This document shows positions 35,331-44,375 of a stretch of DNA of 64,000 nt, in pieces. Positions within the stretch are counted from its first letter, which is position 1. Each line of letters opens with the position of its first letter. The stretch covers positions 62,001-126,000 of the forward strand of contig CAITNF010000009.1 in assembly GCA_903893745.1 (NCBI GenBank), written 5' to 3'. A program made the position numbers and the translations under genes. The notes beneath the pieces were generated by a model. That model had not been told where the DNA came from, searched no databases, and saw only the letters and a list, made by a program, of their open reading frames with translations. Origin of the DNA: an uncultured Actinomycetes bacterium (GTDB taxonomy: Bacteria; Actinomycetota; Acidimicrobiia; Acidimicrobiales; RAAP-2).

Positions 35331-35806
35331 ACTACGTCTTTTTAAATCCTGACAAAGTCATGGTGGGCGTCCGTGGTGAGGTCGGTAGCCGTCTTTTCTT
35401 GCTGCAAGCTCGTGAAGGACGCCGTCTCGTCATTGTCAAGTGTGAGAAGCAGCAGCTGGGAGCGCTCGCTGAGTGGCTGACGCAAGTCGTCGACACGATG
35501 GGTCGGCCCGGTCACCTGCCCGACGACGTGGAACTCGAACCCGAATACGAACCCGATTTTGTGGCCGGTGATATTGCCGTCGCGCTCGACGACACCACCC
35601 AAGCAATTGACGTCACGTTCGAATCGATTGAAGAGACCGATGAACTAGAACTTCGACTCACTCGCGAGTGGGCGGCCAGTCTCGCCATCGCGATTACGCG
35701 GCTCATTGAGGCCGGGCGTGCCCCGTGCCCCCTGTGTGGTGGTCCCCTCGACGCGCGCGGTCACGACTGTCCGCGCACCAACGGGCACCGAGCTCCGATT
35801 CGCTAA
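35327..35806 (+). CDS. DUF3090 family protein
   Basis: Conserved actinobacterial protein of 159 residues, no known function. The GTG at 35327 overlaps the stop of the phosphomutase gene (GTGA); the longer in-frame ORF upstream is a shadow. The N-terminal core NYVFLNPDKVMVGVRGE is characteristic. The C-terminus carries a cysteine cluster, CPLCGGPLDARGHDC, that may bind zinc. Middle gene of the MSMEG_4193 trio. Confidence 0.85.
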   Translation: MNYVFLNPDKVMVGVRGEVGSRLFLLQAREGRRLVIVKCEKQQLGALAEWLTQVVDTMGRPGHLPDDVELEPEYEPDFVAGDIAVALDDTTQAIDVTFESIEETDELELRLTREWAASLAIAITRLIEAGRAPCPLCGGPLDARGHDCPRTNGHRAPIR

Positions 35807-35808
35807 TC

Positions 35809-36516
35809 GTGGACCGCGACCAGCAACGAACCCTTCTGACCAAGGGGGCGATTGAGGTTGAGGGCCGCGTGGCCGGTTCATCGAATCAGGCGCTACTGGT
35901 CACGGTGACCCTTGAAGGTGAGTCGGCCATGGCCTGCTACAAGGCCGAGGCCGGCGAGCGGCCACTCTGGGACTTTCCCGACGGACTGTGGCGTCGCGAA
36001 GTGGCGACCTTCGAACTCGACCAACTTCTTAAAACTGACCTGGTGCCCACCACGGTGGCTCGTGAGGATGCACCCTTTGGGGTTGGCTCGCTGCAGTGGT
36101 GGGTGGACGACAGCTCCGATGACCACTACTTCACCTTGCGCGAACGTCCCGAGTTCTACCACTGGTTTGGTGCACTCGCGGCGCTCGACGTGGTGGCGAA
36201 TAACGCTGATCGCAAAGCGGGTCACGTTCTCTACGACGGCACGCGCTGTTGGGCCATCGATAACGGTCTGTGTTTTCACGAAGAAGATAAATTGCGCACG
36301 GTCATCTGGGAGTACGCCGGGATCGACATTGATACCGAACTACTCGAGCAGCTCGACGCCTTCGCCAAGGGTGACGGGGGCGAACTCGCTCGCTGGCTAC
36401 ATCCGCACGAATTGGCGAGTGCGCGCCAGCGCGCGCACGGTCTCGTTGAGTCAAGTGCCTACCCCACCCCAGACGAAGACCGCGACTGGCCACCGTACCC
36501 GTGGCCGTTGATTTAG
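35809..36516 (+). CDS. SCO1664 family protein (PI3/4-kinase-like fold)
   Basis: Protein of 235 residues with a phosphatidylinositol-kinase-like catalytic core. DVVANNADRKAGHVL has the D-R-K/x-N catalytic loop layout, and AIDNGLCFH corresponds to the DFG-like metal site. An N-terminal RPLWDFPDGLWRREVA segment is typical of the family. GTG at 35809 follows the DUF3090 stop by two bases. Natural substrate unknown. Confidence 0.85.
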   Translation: MDRDQQRTLLTKGAIEVEGRVAGSSNQALLVTVTLEGESAMACYKAEAGERPLWDFPDGLWRREVATFELDQLLKTDLVPTTVAREDAPFGVGSLQWWVDDSSDDHYFTLRERPEFYHWFGALAALDVVANNADRKAGHVLYDGTRCWAIDNGLCFHEEDKLRTVIWEYAGIDIDTELLEQLDAFAKGDGGELARWLHPHELASARQRAHGLVESSAYPTPDEDRDWPPYPWPLI

Positions 36517-36622
36517 CTCGATGAAGTAATCGCGCACTACCGTGATCAATTTCGCTCAGAGTGAACGGCGGTCAACCTCGGGCATCACCGCGTCATTGTC
36601 AAAGTGCGGTGAACGAAACGAC

Positions 36623-37591
36623 TCAGCCGCGAGCCTTCAACGCCTCAATCAACGCCGGTAGCACCTTGTGGACGTCGCCCACAATGCCGAAGTCCGCCAC
36701 CTGAAAGATGGGAGCGTCCGCGTCTTTGTTGATGGCCACGATGTTCTTAGACCCCTTCATGCCAACCATGTGTTGCGTCGCGCCCGAGATGCCGCACGCA
36801 ATGTAGACCGTGGGTTTTACGGTTTTACCGGTCTGACCGACTTGATGCGAATAGGGAACCCAACCGGCGTCAACAATCGCGCGACTGGCTCCCGGCGCAC
36901 CGTGCAGCAACTTCGCGAGCTCTTCGACCAACGTGTACTTATCGGCTTCGCCCAGACCGCGACCGCCCGATACCACCACGGCGGCCTCTTCGAGCTTGGG
37001 CCCCGTTCGCTCTTCGACGTGCGACTGCACGATGGTGGCCGCTCCCGTGGCGCCGAGGTCACCCACTGGTGCGCCAACGACGGCCGCGCTCGCGCCACCG
37101 GCTGACTCGGCGGCGAAGGACTTCGCGCGAATCACGATGATGCCGGGGCCCTCTCCCGTGAAGTTCGCCCGAACAATCTGCGTGCCACCAAAGACGGGGT
37201 GCTCGGTGACGAGTCCACCCTCGTCGCTGAGTCCGGTGACGTTAGTCAGCACGGGTCGATCAAGTCGAGCCGAAAGTCGTCCGGCAATGTCCCGACCGTC
37301 GTAACTGGTGGGAATGAGAATTGCGTCGGGGGCACCCTGACTCGCAATGAGTCCCTCGATAGCGCCCGCCACGGCCGCACCGGGTAGCGCGCCACCAAGT
37401 GGTCCAACGTCGAACAGCGTGGTCGCGCCGTACTCGCCGGCCTGGGCCGCCAGAGCACTGGCGCCTTCACCCCAGGTGATCGCCGAGACGGGGGCACCAA
37501 AGGACCGTGCGTGGGTAAGTAGTTCGAGCGACGTCGTGGTGAGTGCGCCGTTCGACGGCTCGACGACAACCCAAAGTGCGTTCATAGTCAT
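36623..37591 (-). CDS. etfA: Electron transfer flavoprotein, alpha subunit
   Basis: FAD-binding subunit, 322 residues, passing electrons from acyl-CoA and other dehydrogenases to the quinone pool. The C-terminal FAD domain includes [35 protein letters not shown] in part ([11 protein letters not shown]) and [25 protein letters not shown] with five-base spacing supports ATG 37591 over ATG 37585. It follows etfB by 8 nt. The acyl-CoA dehydrogenase at 55731-56945 is a likely donor. Confidence 0.94.
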   Translation of the reverse strand: MTMNALWVVVEPSNGALTTTSLELLTHARSFGAPVSAITWGEGASALAAQAGEYGATTLFDVGPLGGALPGAAVAGAIEGLIASQGAPDAILIPTSYDGRDIAGRLSARLDRPVLTNVTGLSDEGGLVTEHPVFGGTQIVRANFTGEGPGIIVIRAKSFAAESAGGASAAVVGAPVGDLGATGAATIVQSHVEERTGPKLEEAAVVVSGGRGLGEADKYTLVEELAKLLHGAPGASRAIVDAGWVPYSHQVGQTGKTVKPTVYIACGISGATQHMVGMKGSKNIVAINKDADAPIFQVADFGIVGDVHKVLPALIEALKARG

Positions 37592-37599
37592 TACGTCTC

Positions 37600-38373
37600 C
37601 TAAAGGACCTTGATTGATTCGAGGAACGTCACGATCTGTTGCGCGCCGTCACCCTCGTCGACGTGCTTTTCACCGGCCTGACGCGCTTCGGCGGTGACGA
37701 CGGCGCTGATCACCTGACGAGCACCACCGGGACCGGTCTCACTCGCCAGTCCCAGGTCGGCCACGCTCAGTACCTCGAGGGGCTTGGACTTGGCGGCCAT
37801 GATGCCCTTGAACGACGCGTAGCGCGGTTCGACCACACCGGCGGTCACGGTCACGACGGCGGGAAGTGGCGACGTGACTTCGTCGTAACCCTCTTCGGTC
37901 TGACGGTCCACCTTTAGTTGCGTACCCTCCACACTGACGGATTTGGCAAACGTGATTGACGGCATGGCGAGTAGTTCGGCCAACTGCACCGGCGTCGTGC
38001 CGGTGTAGCCATCGGACGACTCGGTTGCACAGAGCACGAGATCGGGACTAATGCGACGCACGACCGCCGCCAAGACCTTGGCGGTGCCGAGCGCGTCAGT
38101 ACCGCGCAGCGACGGGTCGCTCACGATCACGGCCTTCGCCGCACCCATGGCTAACGCGTTACGCAATCCAGCGACGTCATCGGCCGAGCCCATGGAGATA
38201 ACAGTGACTTCACCCTCGCCCGCTTTGTCGACGAGTTGCAGCGCCATCTCGACGCCGTACGTGTCGGCCTCATCAAGAATCAGCTTGCCGGTGCGATTCA
38301 AATTGTGCGCGTCATCGAGAGACTGTGGCGCGGCGGGATCGGGAATTTGCTTTACGCAGACGACAACATTCAT
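37600..38373 (-). CDS. etfB: Electron transfer flavoprotein, beta subunit
   Basis: AMP-binding subunit of ETF, 257 residues. [13 protein letters not shown] at the start, [19 protein letters not shown] and the recognition-loop region [34 protein letters not shown] in part ([16 protein letters not shown]) are all typical. It lies upstream of etfA on the same strand, with the GDPD gene 34 nt before it, suggesting one operon. Confidence 0.94.
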   Translation of the reverse strand: MNVVVCVKQIPDPAAPQSLDDAHNLNRTGKLILDEADTYGVEMALQLVDKAGEGEVTVISMGSADDVAGLRNALAMGAAKAVIVSDPSLRGTDALGTAKVLAAVVRRISPDLVLCATESSDGYTGTTPVQLAELLAMPSITFAKSVSVEGTQLKVDRQTEEGYDEVTSPLPAVVTVTAGVVEPRYASFKGIMAAKSKPLEVLSVADLGLASETGPGGARQVISAVVTAEARQAGEKHVDEGDGAQQIVTFLESIKVL

Positions 38374-38407
38374 GCTGACAATCTAGAGGATGGGCGACGA
38401 GTCCAAA

Positions 38408-39109
38408 TCAGGCACCCGGGCGCTTGTGGGCCACGACGTTGAGACCGAGGGCCGGATCGTCGGTGATGATGGCGTTGACCCCAAGTTCCACCATACGTTC
38501 CATCGTGGGGCGGTCATTGACCGTCCAGACATTGACGTCGAGCCCGAGGTCGTGCGCCAGTTCGGCGGTCGTCTGATTCCAGCAACCAACGTAGGGGTTG
38601 ACGGCGTTAAAACCCAAGACGTGGGCTTGCGTGAGCGCAGCCGGCACATCGAGTTGCCAGTCCAAGAGCCAGGCCAGGGGTAGCCGCTCGTCAAAGGATC
38701 GAATCGTCGCGCAGGTCACCACGTCAAAACACGAAATGATCACCGACGACGACCAATTCTTGTCGTAGATGAGACTGACCACGTCACGCGCCAATTGGCC
38801 GGTCTCGTCGTACGTTGGTTCATTGACGTGGCGCGAATTCTTTATTTCCACGTTCACCTGCACTCCCGCACAGGCGTCCAGTGCCTGGTCCAAGGTCGCC
38901 ACGTGGGTTGGTAGTTCAGCGAACGAAGTCTCGCCAATCACCAGATCATCCACGACGGGGTCGTGCTGCACCACCAAGGTGCCGTCGGCCGTTCGCCGGA
39001 CGTCAAGTTCGATCCCGTCAACGCCCAGGGCAACGGCCGCTCGAAAGGCCCCCAAGGTGTTCTCACGCTCGACTACGTGTAGTCCCCGATGAGCAATGAT
39101 GGCGGTCAC
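38408..39109 (-). CDS. Glycerophosphodiester phosphodiesterase
   Basis: GDPD-family hydrolase of 233 residues, releasing sn-glycerol-3-phosphate from glycerophosphodiesters. IAHRGLHVVERENTLGAF carries the catalytic HR...EN, with GIELDVRRTADGTLVVQHDP and VNVEIKN completing the metal site. No signal peptide, so it is cytoplasmic. GTG start at 39109. It probably leads the etfB-etfA transcript. Confidence 0.92.
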   Translation of the reverse strand: MTAIIAHRGLHVVERENTLGAFRAAVALGVDGIELDVRRTADGTLVVQHDPVVDDLVIGETSFAELPTHVATLDQALDACAGVQVNVEIKNSRHVNEPTYDETGQLARDVVSLIYDKNWSSSVIISCFDVVTCATIRSFDERLPLAWLLDWQLDVPAALTQAHVLGFNAVNPYVGCWNQTTAELAHDLGLDVNVWTVNDRPTMERMVELGVNAIITDDPALGLNVVAHKRPGA

Positions 39110-39178
39110 GATCCAAAGTCTGGCAGTTCACGGCACCGGGAGGCCTGGTCCGGGTGGAGAAATTTATGCTGCTACCCC

Positions 39179-39207
39179 TTGTATTTGGCTTGGTGAGCCA
39201 GTAAAAT
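39179..39207 (+). promoter_or_regulatory. Candidate sigma-70 type promoter of whiB
   Basis: TTGTAT at 39179-39184 and TAAAAT at 39202-39207 are separated by 17 bp; the -10 box matches five of six consensus positions. Transcription would start near 39214, giving a leader of about 50 nt to the whiB ATG. No mapping data support it. Confidence 0.45.
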
Positions 39208-39266
39208 TGGGCTTCGCCCTTCAGCGTCGTGTCGGAAATGACGCTGAAATATCTAAAGGATTTTTC

Positions 39267-39563
39267 ATGTCGTTAATCTGGAACCGAACCCACGCCTGGG
39301 ACGACGCCGACTGGCGTTCAGTCGCGGCCTGCCGAGACACTGAACCCGAGTTGTTCTTCCCCGTCGGTACTACCGGTATGGCGACCGACCAGATTGAGTC
39401 GGCCAAACGAGTCTGTGACAAGTGCGACGCCCAAAAGGCTTGCCTAGAGTTCGCGCTGGCGACCAACCAGGAGTCGGGCGTTTGGGGCGGCACCACCGAA
39501 GACGAGCGACGCAAGCTGCGCAAGCAGTGGCTCGCGGCTCGTCGTCGTTCCCAGCAGCTCTAA
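39267..39563 (+). CDS. whiB1: WhiB-family iron-sulfur transcription factor (WhiB1-like)
   Basis: DNA-associated redox regulator of 98 residues. Cysteines C22, C50, C53 and C59 make the 4Fe-4S site (C-x27-C-x2-C-x5-C), followed by GVWGGTTEDERR, the turn and basic region that binds sigma factor and DNA. AAGGA with seven-base spacing marks ATG 39267. The convergent pdtaS-like kinase repeats the whiB1-pdtaS arrangement of mycobacteria, so I call it WhiB1-like; other small WhiB classes are alternatives. Stops interlock (CTAA, 39560-39563). Confidence 0.92.
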   Translation: MSLIWNRTHAWDDADWRSVAACRDTEPELFFPVGTTGMATDQIESAKRVCDKCDAQKACLEFALATNQESGVWGGTTEDERRKLRKQWLAARRRSQQL

Positions 39564-41044
39564 AAACGCTCGCTGGTCGGTACGACCACCCGCACGAATG
39601 TTCCACCGCCTTCAGCACTGTCCACCGTGCTCATCTCAATCGTGCCGTGCAACTGGACTCGGATGAGGTCGCGAACGATCGAGAGGCCCAGGCTCGTGGG
39701 CACTTCGAGTGAGAAGTCCACACCGAGGCCGCGACCGTTATCGCGAATCTCCGCGACCGCGTTGCCGTCTCGCTGATAGAGGTTGAGCGTCACGATACCC
39801 ACGTGTTCATTGTTGGCACCACCAAACTCGCTAAAGGCGTGTTCGACCGCGTTGGTCAAGAGTTCGGCCAGTGCCACGGCCAGTGGTGTCGCGAGATCGG
39901 TGGGTAGCGTACCCAAGAGACCGTTCACGACAATCTCCACCGGATGCAACGCGAGCACCGTGTCTTCTACCAACGTCACGATAGAACCAACGATTTCGTC
40001 AAAGATGACCTCTTCACCGGGCTCACGTGACAACACTTCGTGCACCACCGCGATGGACCGCACGCGGCGCTCGGCCTCGAGCAAGGCAATTCGCGTCTCG
40101 TCGACGTCGCTGCGTCGCGCCTGGAGCCGCAACAGTGACGAAATAGTCTGAAGGTTGTTCTTCACACGATGGTGCACCTCGCGAACGGCGGCTTCCTTGC
40201 TCAGTACCAAACGATTGAGCTGACGCAGGTCCGAGACGTCGCGCAGCAGAATCACGACTCCGGTCAAGGCCGCGTCGCGCAGCAGCGGCACGCAGTGAAA
40301 AAGGATCGCTACGTCGTGGCCCCGGTCAACTTCTTCCATTGATGGAGTGGCAAACTCCAAGGTTCGCTCCACCGGACGCACGCGCAGACCCAGTTCACTA
40401 ATTGTCCGGCCCTCAGTGGCGGCGTAGATACCCAGACGGTGCAGTGCGTTCGCGGCGTTGGGCGTGGCGAACTCCACGCGCCCCGCGCCGTCGAGCACGA
40501 TGATGCCGTCACCGACGCGCGGCATACCCGGGCCCGCAACTTCATCTTCTCGAAAGGGGAACGTGGCGTCGGTCACCATGTCGCAGAGCCGTCCAAAGAC
40601 CGAGAGGTAGACCTGCTCATACAGCGCTCCGGGGCCACTGAGCATTCCCTGGAGACGAATCAGTACCGCCACGACCACGCCGTTCAAACAGACCGGCACG
40701 CACCAGACCGGGACGAGTTCATCGACACCCTCCACCAGAACCTCTCCCACCACGCGGGTACCACCGTCGAAGGCCTGGCCAACGAGCGGCCAGGTCGACG
40801 GTGACTGCACCGTGGCGACCAGGTCATCGTTAATCAGCGTGGAGCGATTGTTGGGCCGAATCTGAGCCAGTACGACAAACTTCGAATCATCAGCACGTTG
40901 CGAATCAATCTTGGCCACCAACAACATGTCCGAGAACGACAGGTCGGCCAAGAGTGACCACGACGCGGTTAAGCGCAAGAGGTGGGCAATCGTTGGTTCG
41001 TCGAGTGACGTCTGTGCTGTTGCCAGCTCGGCCAGCGTTGCCAT
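39560..41044 (-). CDS. pdtaS: PdtaS-type sensor histidine kinase
   Basis: Cytosolic two-component kinase of 494 residues, no membrane segments. N-terminal GAF-like sensor (about 15-165), a PAS-like domain (about 175-275, with GDGIIVLDGAGRVEFATPNA in part), then a HisKA_2 dimerisation domain whose phosphoacceptor histidine lies in VREVHHRVKNNLQT at 291-292, and an HATPase domain (LLTNAVEHAF, NGRGLGVDFS). In mycobacteria PdtaS phosphorylates the antiterminator PdtaR; no such response regulator is in this window. It starts one base into the stop of the PHP gene upstream. Confidence 0.9.
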   Translation of the reverse strand: MATLAELATAQTSLDEPTIAHLLRLTASWSLLADLSFSDMLLVAKIDSQRADDSKFVVLAQIRPNNRSTLINDDLVATVQSPSTWPLVGQAFDGGTRVVGEVLVEGVDELVPVWCVPVCLNGVVVAVLIRLQGMLSGPGALYEQVYLSVFGRLCDMVTDATFPFREDEVAGPGMPRVGDGIIVLDGAGRVEFATPNAANALHRLGIYAATEGRTISELGLRVRPVERTLEFATPSMEEVDRGHDVAILFHCVPLLRDAALTGVVILLRDVSDLRQLNRLVLSKEAAVREVHHRVKNNLQTISSLLRLQARRSDVDETRIALLEAERRVRSIAVVHEVLSREPGEEVIFDEIVGSIVTLVEDTVLALHPVEIVVNGLLGTLPTDLATPLAVALAELLTNAVEHAFSEFGGANNEHVGIVTLNLYQRDGNAVAEIRDNGRGLGVDFSLEVPTSLGLSIVRDLIRVQLHGTIEMSTVDSAEGGGTFVRVVVPTSERF

Positions 41045-41919
41045 TAGCCGTGACGCATCGCAACCATCGTGCGCTGGCGCTGCGTGTACGAAGCCAGTTG
41101 GCTAACCCCACGCGCCTCAAGCAGATCCGCTAAATCACCGGCGCGTTCGCCCACGCGTTCGCGCCGATGGGCGTCGGACGCAGTCGTAAATGTCACCCCG
41201 CGCGCCACCAGTCGGTCCAAGAGCCCCGCCGCGGGATACTGCTCCCCCACGGGCTTGGCCCAGCCGGCCGATGAGCACTCCACGGATACGTCGGCCTGTT
41301 GGGCCGCGTTCGCCATGAGGTCCCAGTAGTCGGACGGATTCGTCGCGACGTGACCAGCGACCTTGATCAAATCAACGTGGGCCAGCACGTCAACGGCGTT
41401 CGCCGCCGCCAGCTCTTCAAGGGCAATGGTGTAGTCAGCCCAGCACTGGTCGACGTCACGAACACTCCATTCGTGCATCTGCACGGAGTTATCAATATCG
41501 TCAAACGCCCACGTGCCGAGCCAGTGCACTGAACCAATCAGGACGTCAAAGGGGTACTGCGCTAAAAGTTCGGCCACGTCACTCATCTGATCTCGAACGT
41601 AGTCAACTTCGAGTCCAATCTTGACCGGTAGTCCCTCATCCTTTGCTCGCTGAGCCAAGGTGACGTACTCATCGAGTGAGTTACGCGAGTGCCAATCAAA
41701 GTAGTCCGCCATGACCTGGCTCGTGGGCTCGTGACCCAGCTTCTGCCAGAACGGACCCACCACCGACATGACGTCCGTAAAACGATTCGCGTGCTCAGTG
41801 AGGGCGAGTTCGTGCACTCCGTGAGTCGCGGCCTCGTCACAGTAGGCGGCAATCTGGTCGAGTTGATACCAGACTGACGACTCCGAATGGGGCCACAGGT
41901 GAAGGTGATAATCAAGCAC
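41044..41919 (-). CDS. PHP-domain phosphoesterase (histidinol-phosphatase-like)
   Basis: Metal-dependent phosphoesterase of the PHP fold, 291 residues. DYHLHLWPHSE begins the metal site, followed by ALTEHANRF, GLEVDYVRD, IGSVHWLG, HVDLIKV and DAHRRERVGE. The GTG at 41919 makes this motif N-terminal as in the family; the longer ORF adds a shadow overlapping DUF3107. Homology to HisK-type histidinol phosphatase is clear, but no histidine genes are nearby, so other phosphoesters are possible. Sits between DUF3107 (5-nt gap) and pdtaS (1-nt overlap). Confidence 0.85.
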   Translation of the reverse strand: MLDYHLHLWPHSESSVWYQLDQIAAYCDEAATHGVHELALTEHANRFTDVMSVVGPFWQKLGHEPTSQVMADYFDWHSRNSLDEYVTLAQRAKDEGLPVKIGLEVDYVRDQMSDVAELLAQYPFDVLIGSVHWLGTWAFDDIDNSVQMHEWSVRDVDQCWADYTIALEELAAANAVDVLAHVDLIKVAGHVATNPSDYWDLMANAAQQADVSVECSSAGWAKPVGEQYPAAGLLDRLVARGVTFTTASDAHRRERVGERAGDLADLLEARGVSQLASYTQRQRTMVAMRHG

Positions 41920-41924
41920 GAGGA

Positions 41925-42158
41925 CTAAGCGTTGCCGAATCCCACGACTCGGTCGTTCGAGGGTGACGTGAACTCCACGTACGCAATGCGCGCGGCCGGT
42001 ACGCCCACGCGGCGATCCTTGCGGTCCACGAGCCACAGCACTTGCTCACCGGCCAACGCCGCCTCGACGGACTTCACTAGGGCGTCGCGGTCCACGTCTT
42101 CGGCTAGCTCGATGTCGAGCTCCTTCATCGACTGGACGATCCCGATACGAACATTCAT
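41925..42158 (-). CDS. DUF3107 family protein
   Basis: Small actinobacterial protein of 77 residues without known function, beginning MNVRIGIVQSMKELDIEL and containing VDRKDRRVGVPAARIAYVEF, the family pattern. Probably the first gene of a three-gene unit with the PHP phosphoesterase and pdtaS, 5 nt and 1 nt apart. Divergent from the dGTPase-like gene. Confidence 0.85.
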   Translation of the reverse strand: MNVRIGIVQSMKELDIELAEDVDRDALVKSVEAALAGEQVLWLVDRKDRRVGVPAARIAYVEFTSPSNDRVVGFGNA

Positions 42159-42211
42159 GGCAACTCCTCGTGTTACTGGCGATTATGTCCATGTTACGGC
42201 TCTGGGGCAAG

Positions 42212-43363
42212 ATGGCTGTCGTGGATGAGATCTCCGAACGTAATCGGCGCTGGGCCGCAACAATGGTGGGCCACGAAGGGGGCGCCGATGACGTGACGGT
42301 CGCGCACCAAAACTCGCACGCCGCCATCACGAGCGTCGTCACAGGTGGTGGTGGCGTTGCCGGTACCCGCGAACAGCGTGAAGAACTACTCGATGGTCAA
42401 CTCGCCACCGGGGCCACGCGCGAACACGGCGCGGGCCATCGAGCGCTCGTCGAAGCGCCCGACGAATTTAGAACCTGTTTCGAACGTGACCGTGATCGCA
42501 TCTTGCACGCCTCAGCCTTTCGTCGACTCGCGGGTAAGACGCAAGTCTTCATCTTCCCCGACGATCACATGCGTACTCGTCTAACCCACGCGCTCGAAGT
42601 CGCCCAAGTCGCGACCGGCGTCGCGCGCGCACTCGGACTGAACGTCGCGTTGACCGAAGCTATTGCGCTCGGTCACGACTGCGGCCACGGGCCCGGGGGT
42701 CACGCCAGTGAAGAAGCACTCGACCCCTTCGTCGACGGGGGCTTCGACCACGCCACGTGGGGTGCCGACGTGTCGCTCACCTCTTTGAATCTCTGCGTCG
42801 AAACGCTCGACGGTATTCGCAATCACTCGTGGTCGCGACCCGCCCCGAGCACGCCCGAAGGTGAAGTCGTGAGTTGGGCCGACCGGATTGCTTACGTCTG
42901 TCACGACTTTGAAGACGCGGTCGCCGCGGGAATTGTCCAGAGCGCGGACCTACCGCTCATTGTGCGTGAACGATGTGGCGAACAACGTAGCCAACAGTTG
43001 GGTTCGTTTATTAACGCCATGATTCGCACGGTCCGTGAAACGGGCGTGATCGGTATGGACGCCCGACACGCCGAAGCACTCGCCGCTTTTCGATCCTTTA
43101 ACTACGAGACCATCTACTTGCGGGGACCCTCAAAACAGCAGGCGGCGGCCGTCGTGGGGATGCTGCGCGCGCTCGTGGAGTACTACGCCGCCCACCCCGC
43201 CTTGATACCCGACATCGAACCCGAGGCTCTAGACGTTCCTCGGGTGGCCCTTCGCCGCGCCGTGGCCTACGTCGCGGGCATGACCGATCGCTTCGCCTGT
43301 CGTAGTGCCGTCACGTTGCTCGATTGGCCAATCGACCGCCTACCGAACGGCATTGATCGTTAG
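42212..43363 (+). CDS. dgt: dGTPase-like HD-domain triphosphohydrolase
   Basis: HD-domain dNTP triphosphohydrolase of about 383 residues. FERDRDRILHASAFRRLAGKTQVF is the family entry motif (part: RDRDRILHASAFRRL), then TRLTHALEVAQV, ALGHDCGHGPGGH with the HD dyad, and WADRIAYVCHDFEDAV. Usual relatives start close to the first motif; here about 85 residues precede it with no homology I recognise. ATG 42212 has GGGG four bases upstream; ATGs at 42170 and 42185 are also in frame. Stop interlocked with the SDR gene on the other strand. Confidence 0.85.
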   Translation: MAVVDEISERNRRWAATMVGHEGGADDVTVAHQNSHAAITSVVTGGGGVAGTREQREELLDGQLATGATREHGAGHRALVEAPDEFRTCFERDRDRILHASAFRRLAGKTQVFIFPDDHMRTRLTHALEVAQVATGVARALGLNVALTEAIALGHDCGHGPGGHASEEALDPFVDGGFDHATWGADVSLTSLNLCVETLDGIRNHSWSRPAPSTPEGEVVSWADRIAYVCHDFEDAVAAGIVQSADLPLIVRERCGEQRSQQLGSFINAMIRTVRETGVIGMDARHAEALAAFRSFNYETIYLRGPSKQQAAAVVGMLRALVEYYAAHPALIPDIEPEALDVPRVALRRAVAYVAGMTDRFACRSAVTLLDWPIDRLPNGIDR

Positions 43364-44205
43364 GGCTGAGTCGCTCCGTCGAGGTTGATCCCGGTGGCCG
43401 GGCCACCCTTCATCCACTCGAGACGCTGTTCAGTCGTGCGCAGGGCCGCTCGTTCGTGCGTAAGTATCCAAAACTGATTCGTCGTCACCGCGTGCTCAAT
43501 GGCCGTGGCCACGTCGGCGGCGTCAATACCCGCATTAACTACTTTGGTGGCGATTTCATTTATCGATCGCACCATGGGGTCCTCGTTGTAGCTCTTCAGC
43601 TGGTTGGGCATATTGCGATAGGACTCGTGGATTCGCGTGCGCACGAAGCCCGGACACAGGACCGATACCCCGACGTTCTTTCCACTCAAGAGAAGTTCGT
43701 GAAACAGCGTTTCGGAGATCCCCACGACGGCGAATTTGCTGGCGCAGTAGGCCCCCATACCCGGCACTCCGCCGAGTCCCGCGAGCGAGCCCGTGTTGAT
43801 CACGTGGCCCTCGTTTTGTTCTAAGAAGTGCGGCACAAACGCGTTGATGCCGTTAATCACGCCATCGACGTTGACGCGCAGGACCCAGTCCCACACCGCT
43901 TTGGGCGTGCCAATAGCTGGTCCGGCGGCCACCCCCGCGTTGTTGAAGATCAAGTGAGCACCGCCAAATTCGGACAGAGCCGCGTCGCGCAGACCCACTA
44001 CGTCGCTCTCGACGCTGACGTCACAACGAACTCCAAGAATCTTGGCTCCTTCGCTGCGCAGTTGCGAGACCGCCGAGTTCAACGGCGCTTCTTCGATGTC
44101 CCCAATAACGACGTTCGCCCCCGACGACGCGAACTGTCGCGCAGTAGCCAGGCCAATACCACTCGCCCCACCAGTAATCACTACGGTCTTATCTCGAATT
44201 TCCAT
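43360..44205 (-). CDS. Short-chain dehydrogenase/reductase
   Basis: SDR of 281 residues. TGGASGIG, GDIEEAPL after the second strand (acidic, NAD-type), NNAGVAAGPA, the catalytic SLAGLGG...YCASKFA, and PGFVRTRIHES. ATG 44205 has GGGTGGGA just upstream; the longer ORF adds seven residues. Resembles SDRs acting on alcohols, steroids or fatty acyl intermediates, but the substrate is unknown. Shares four bases with the dgt stop. A palindrome lies 18 nt upstream of its start. Confidence 0.85.
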   Translation of the reverse strand: MEIRDKTVVITGGASGIGLATARQFASSGANVVIGDIEEAPLNSAVSQLRSEGAKILGVRCDVSVESDVVGLRDAALSEFGGAHLIFNNAGVAAGPAIGTPKAVWDWVLRVNVDGVINGINAFVPHFLEQNEGHVINTGSLAGLGGVPGMGAYCASKFAVVGISETLFHELLLSGKNVGVSVLCPGFVRTRIHESYRNMPNQLKSYNEDPMVRSINEIATKVVNAGIDAADVATAIEHAVTTNQFWILTHERAALRTTEQRLEWMKGGPATGINLDGATQP

Positions 44206-44222
44206 GGTTCCCACCCTCTCAT

Positions 44223-44297
44223 GCACGACGTCGTGCTGACTCGTCGTGCGTCACGGCTGCTCACTAAGAGCACGTTCGTGCGACGGCCCGCACGTGC
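44223..44297. promoter_or_regulatory. Cluster of GCACG-based palindromes upstream of the SDR gene
   Basis: Three inverted repeats built on GCACG/CGTGC lie within 75 bp: GCACGACGTCGTGC (44223-44236, perfect 14-bp), GCACGTTCGTGC (44270-44281) and GCACGTGC (44290-44297), plus a single CGTGC at 44245-44249. The spread and repetition suggest operator sites for a dimeric regulator. The regulator is not known. Confidence 0.45.
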
Positions 44298-44375
44298 ACA
44301 GTAGCGCCTGGGACTTGTTCGATGCGGCGAAAACTCCTCCAACGCAACCGAGCAGAACTCGGGTCGCCACTGTTC

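Noticed and set aside
36517-36622. Hairpin CACCGC/GCGGTG after etfA as terminator
   Set aside because: Six-bp stem with a long loop and no T-tract; too weak to call.
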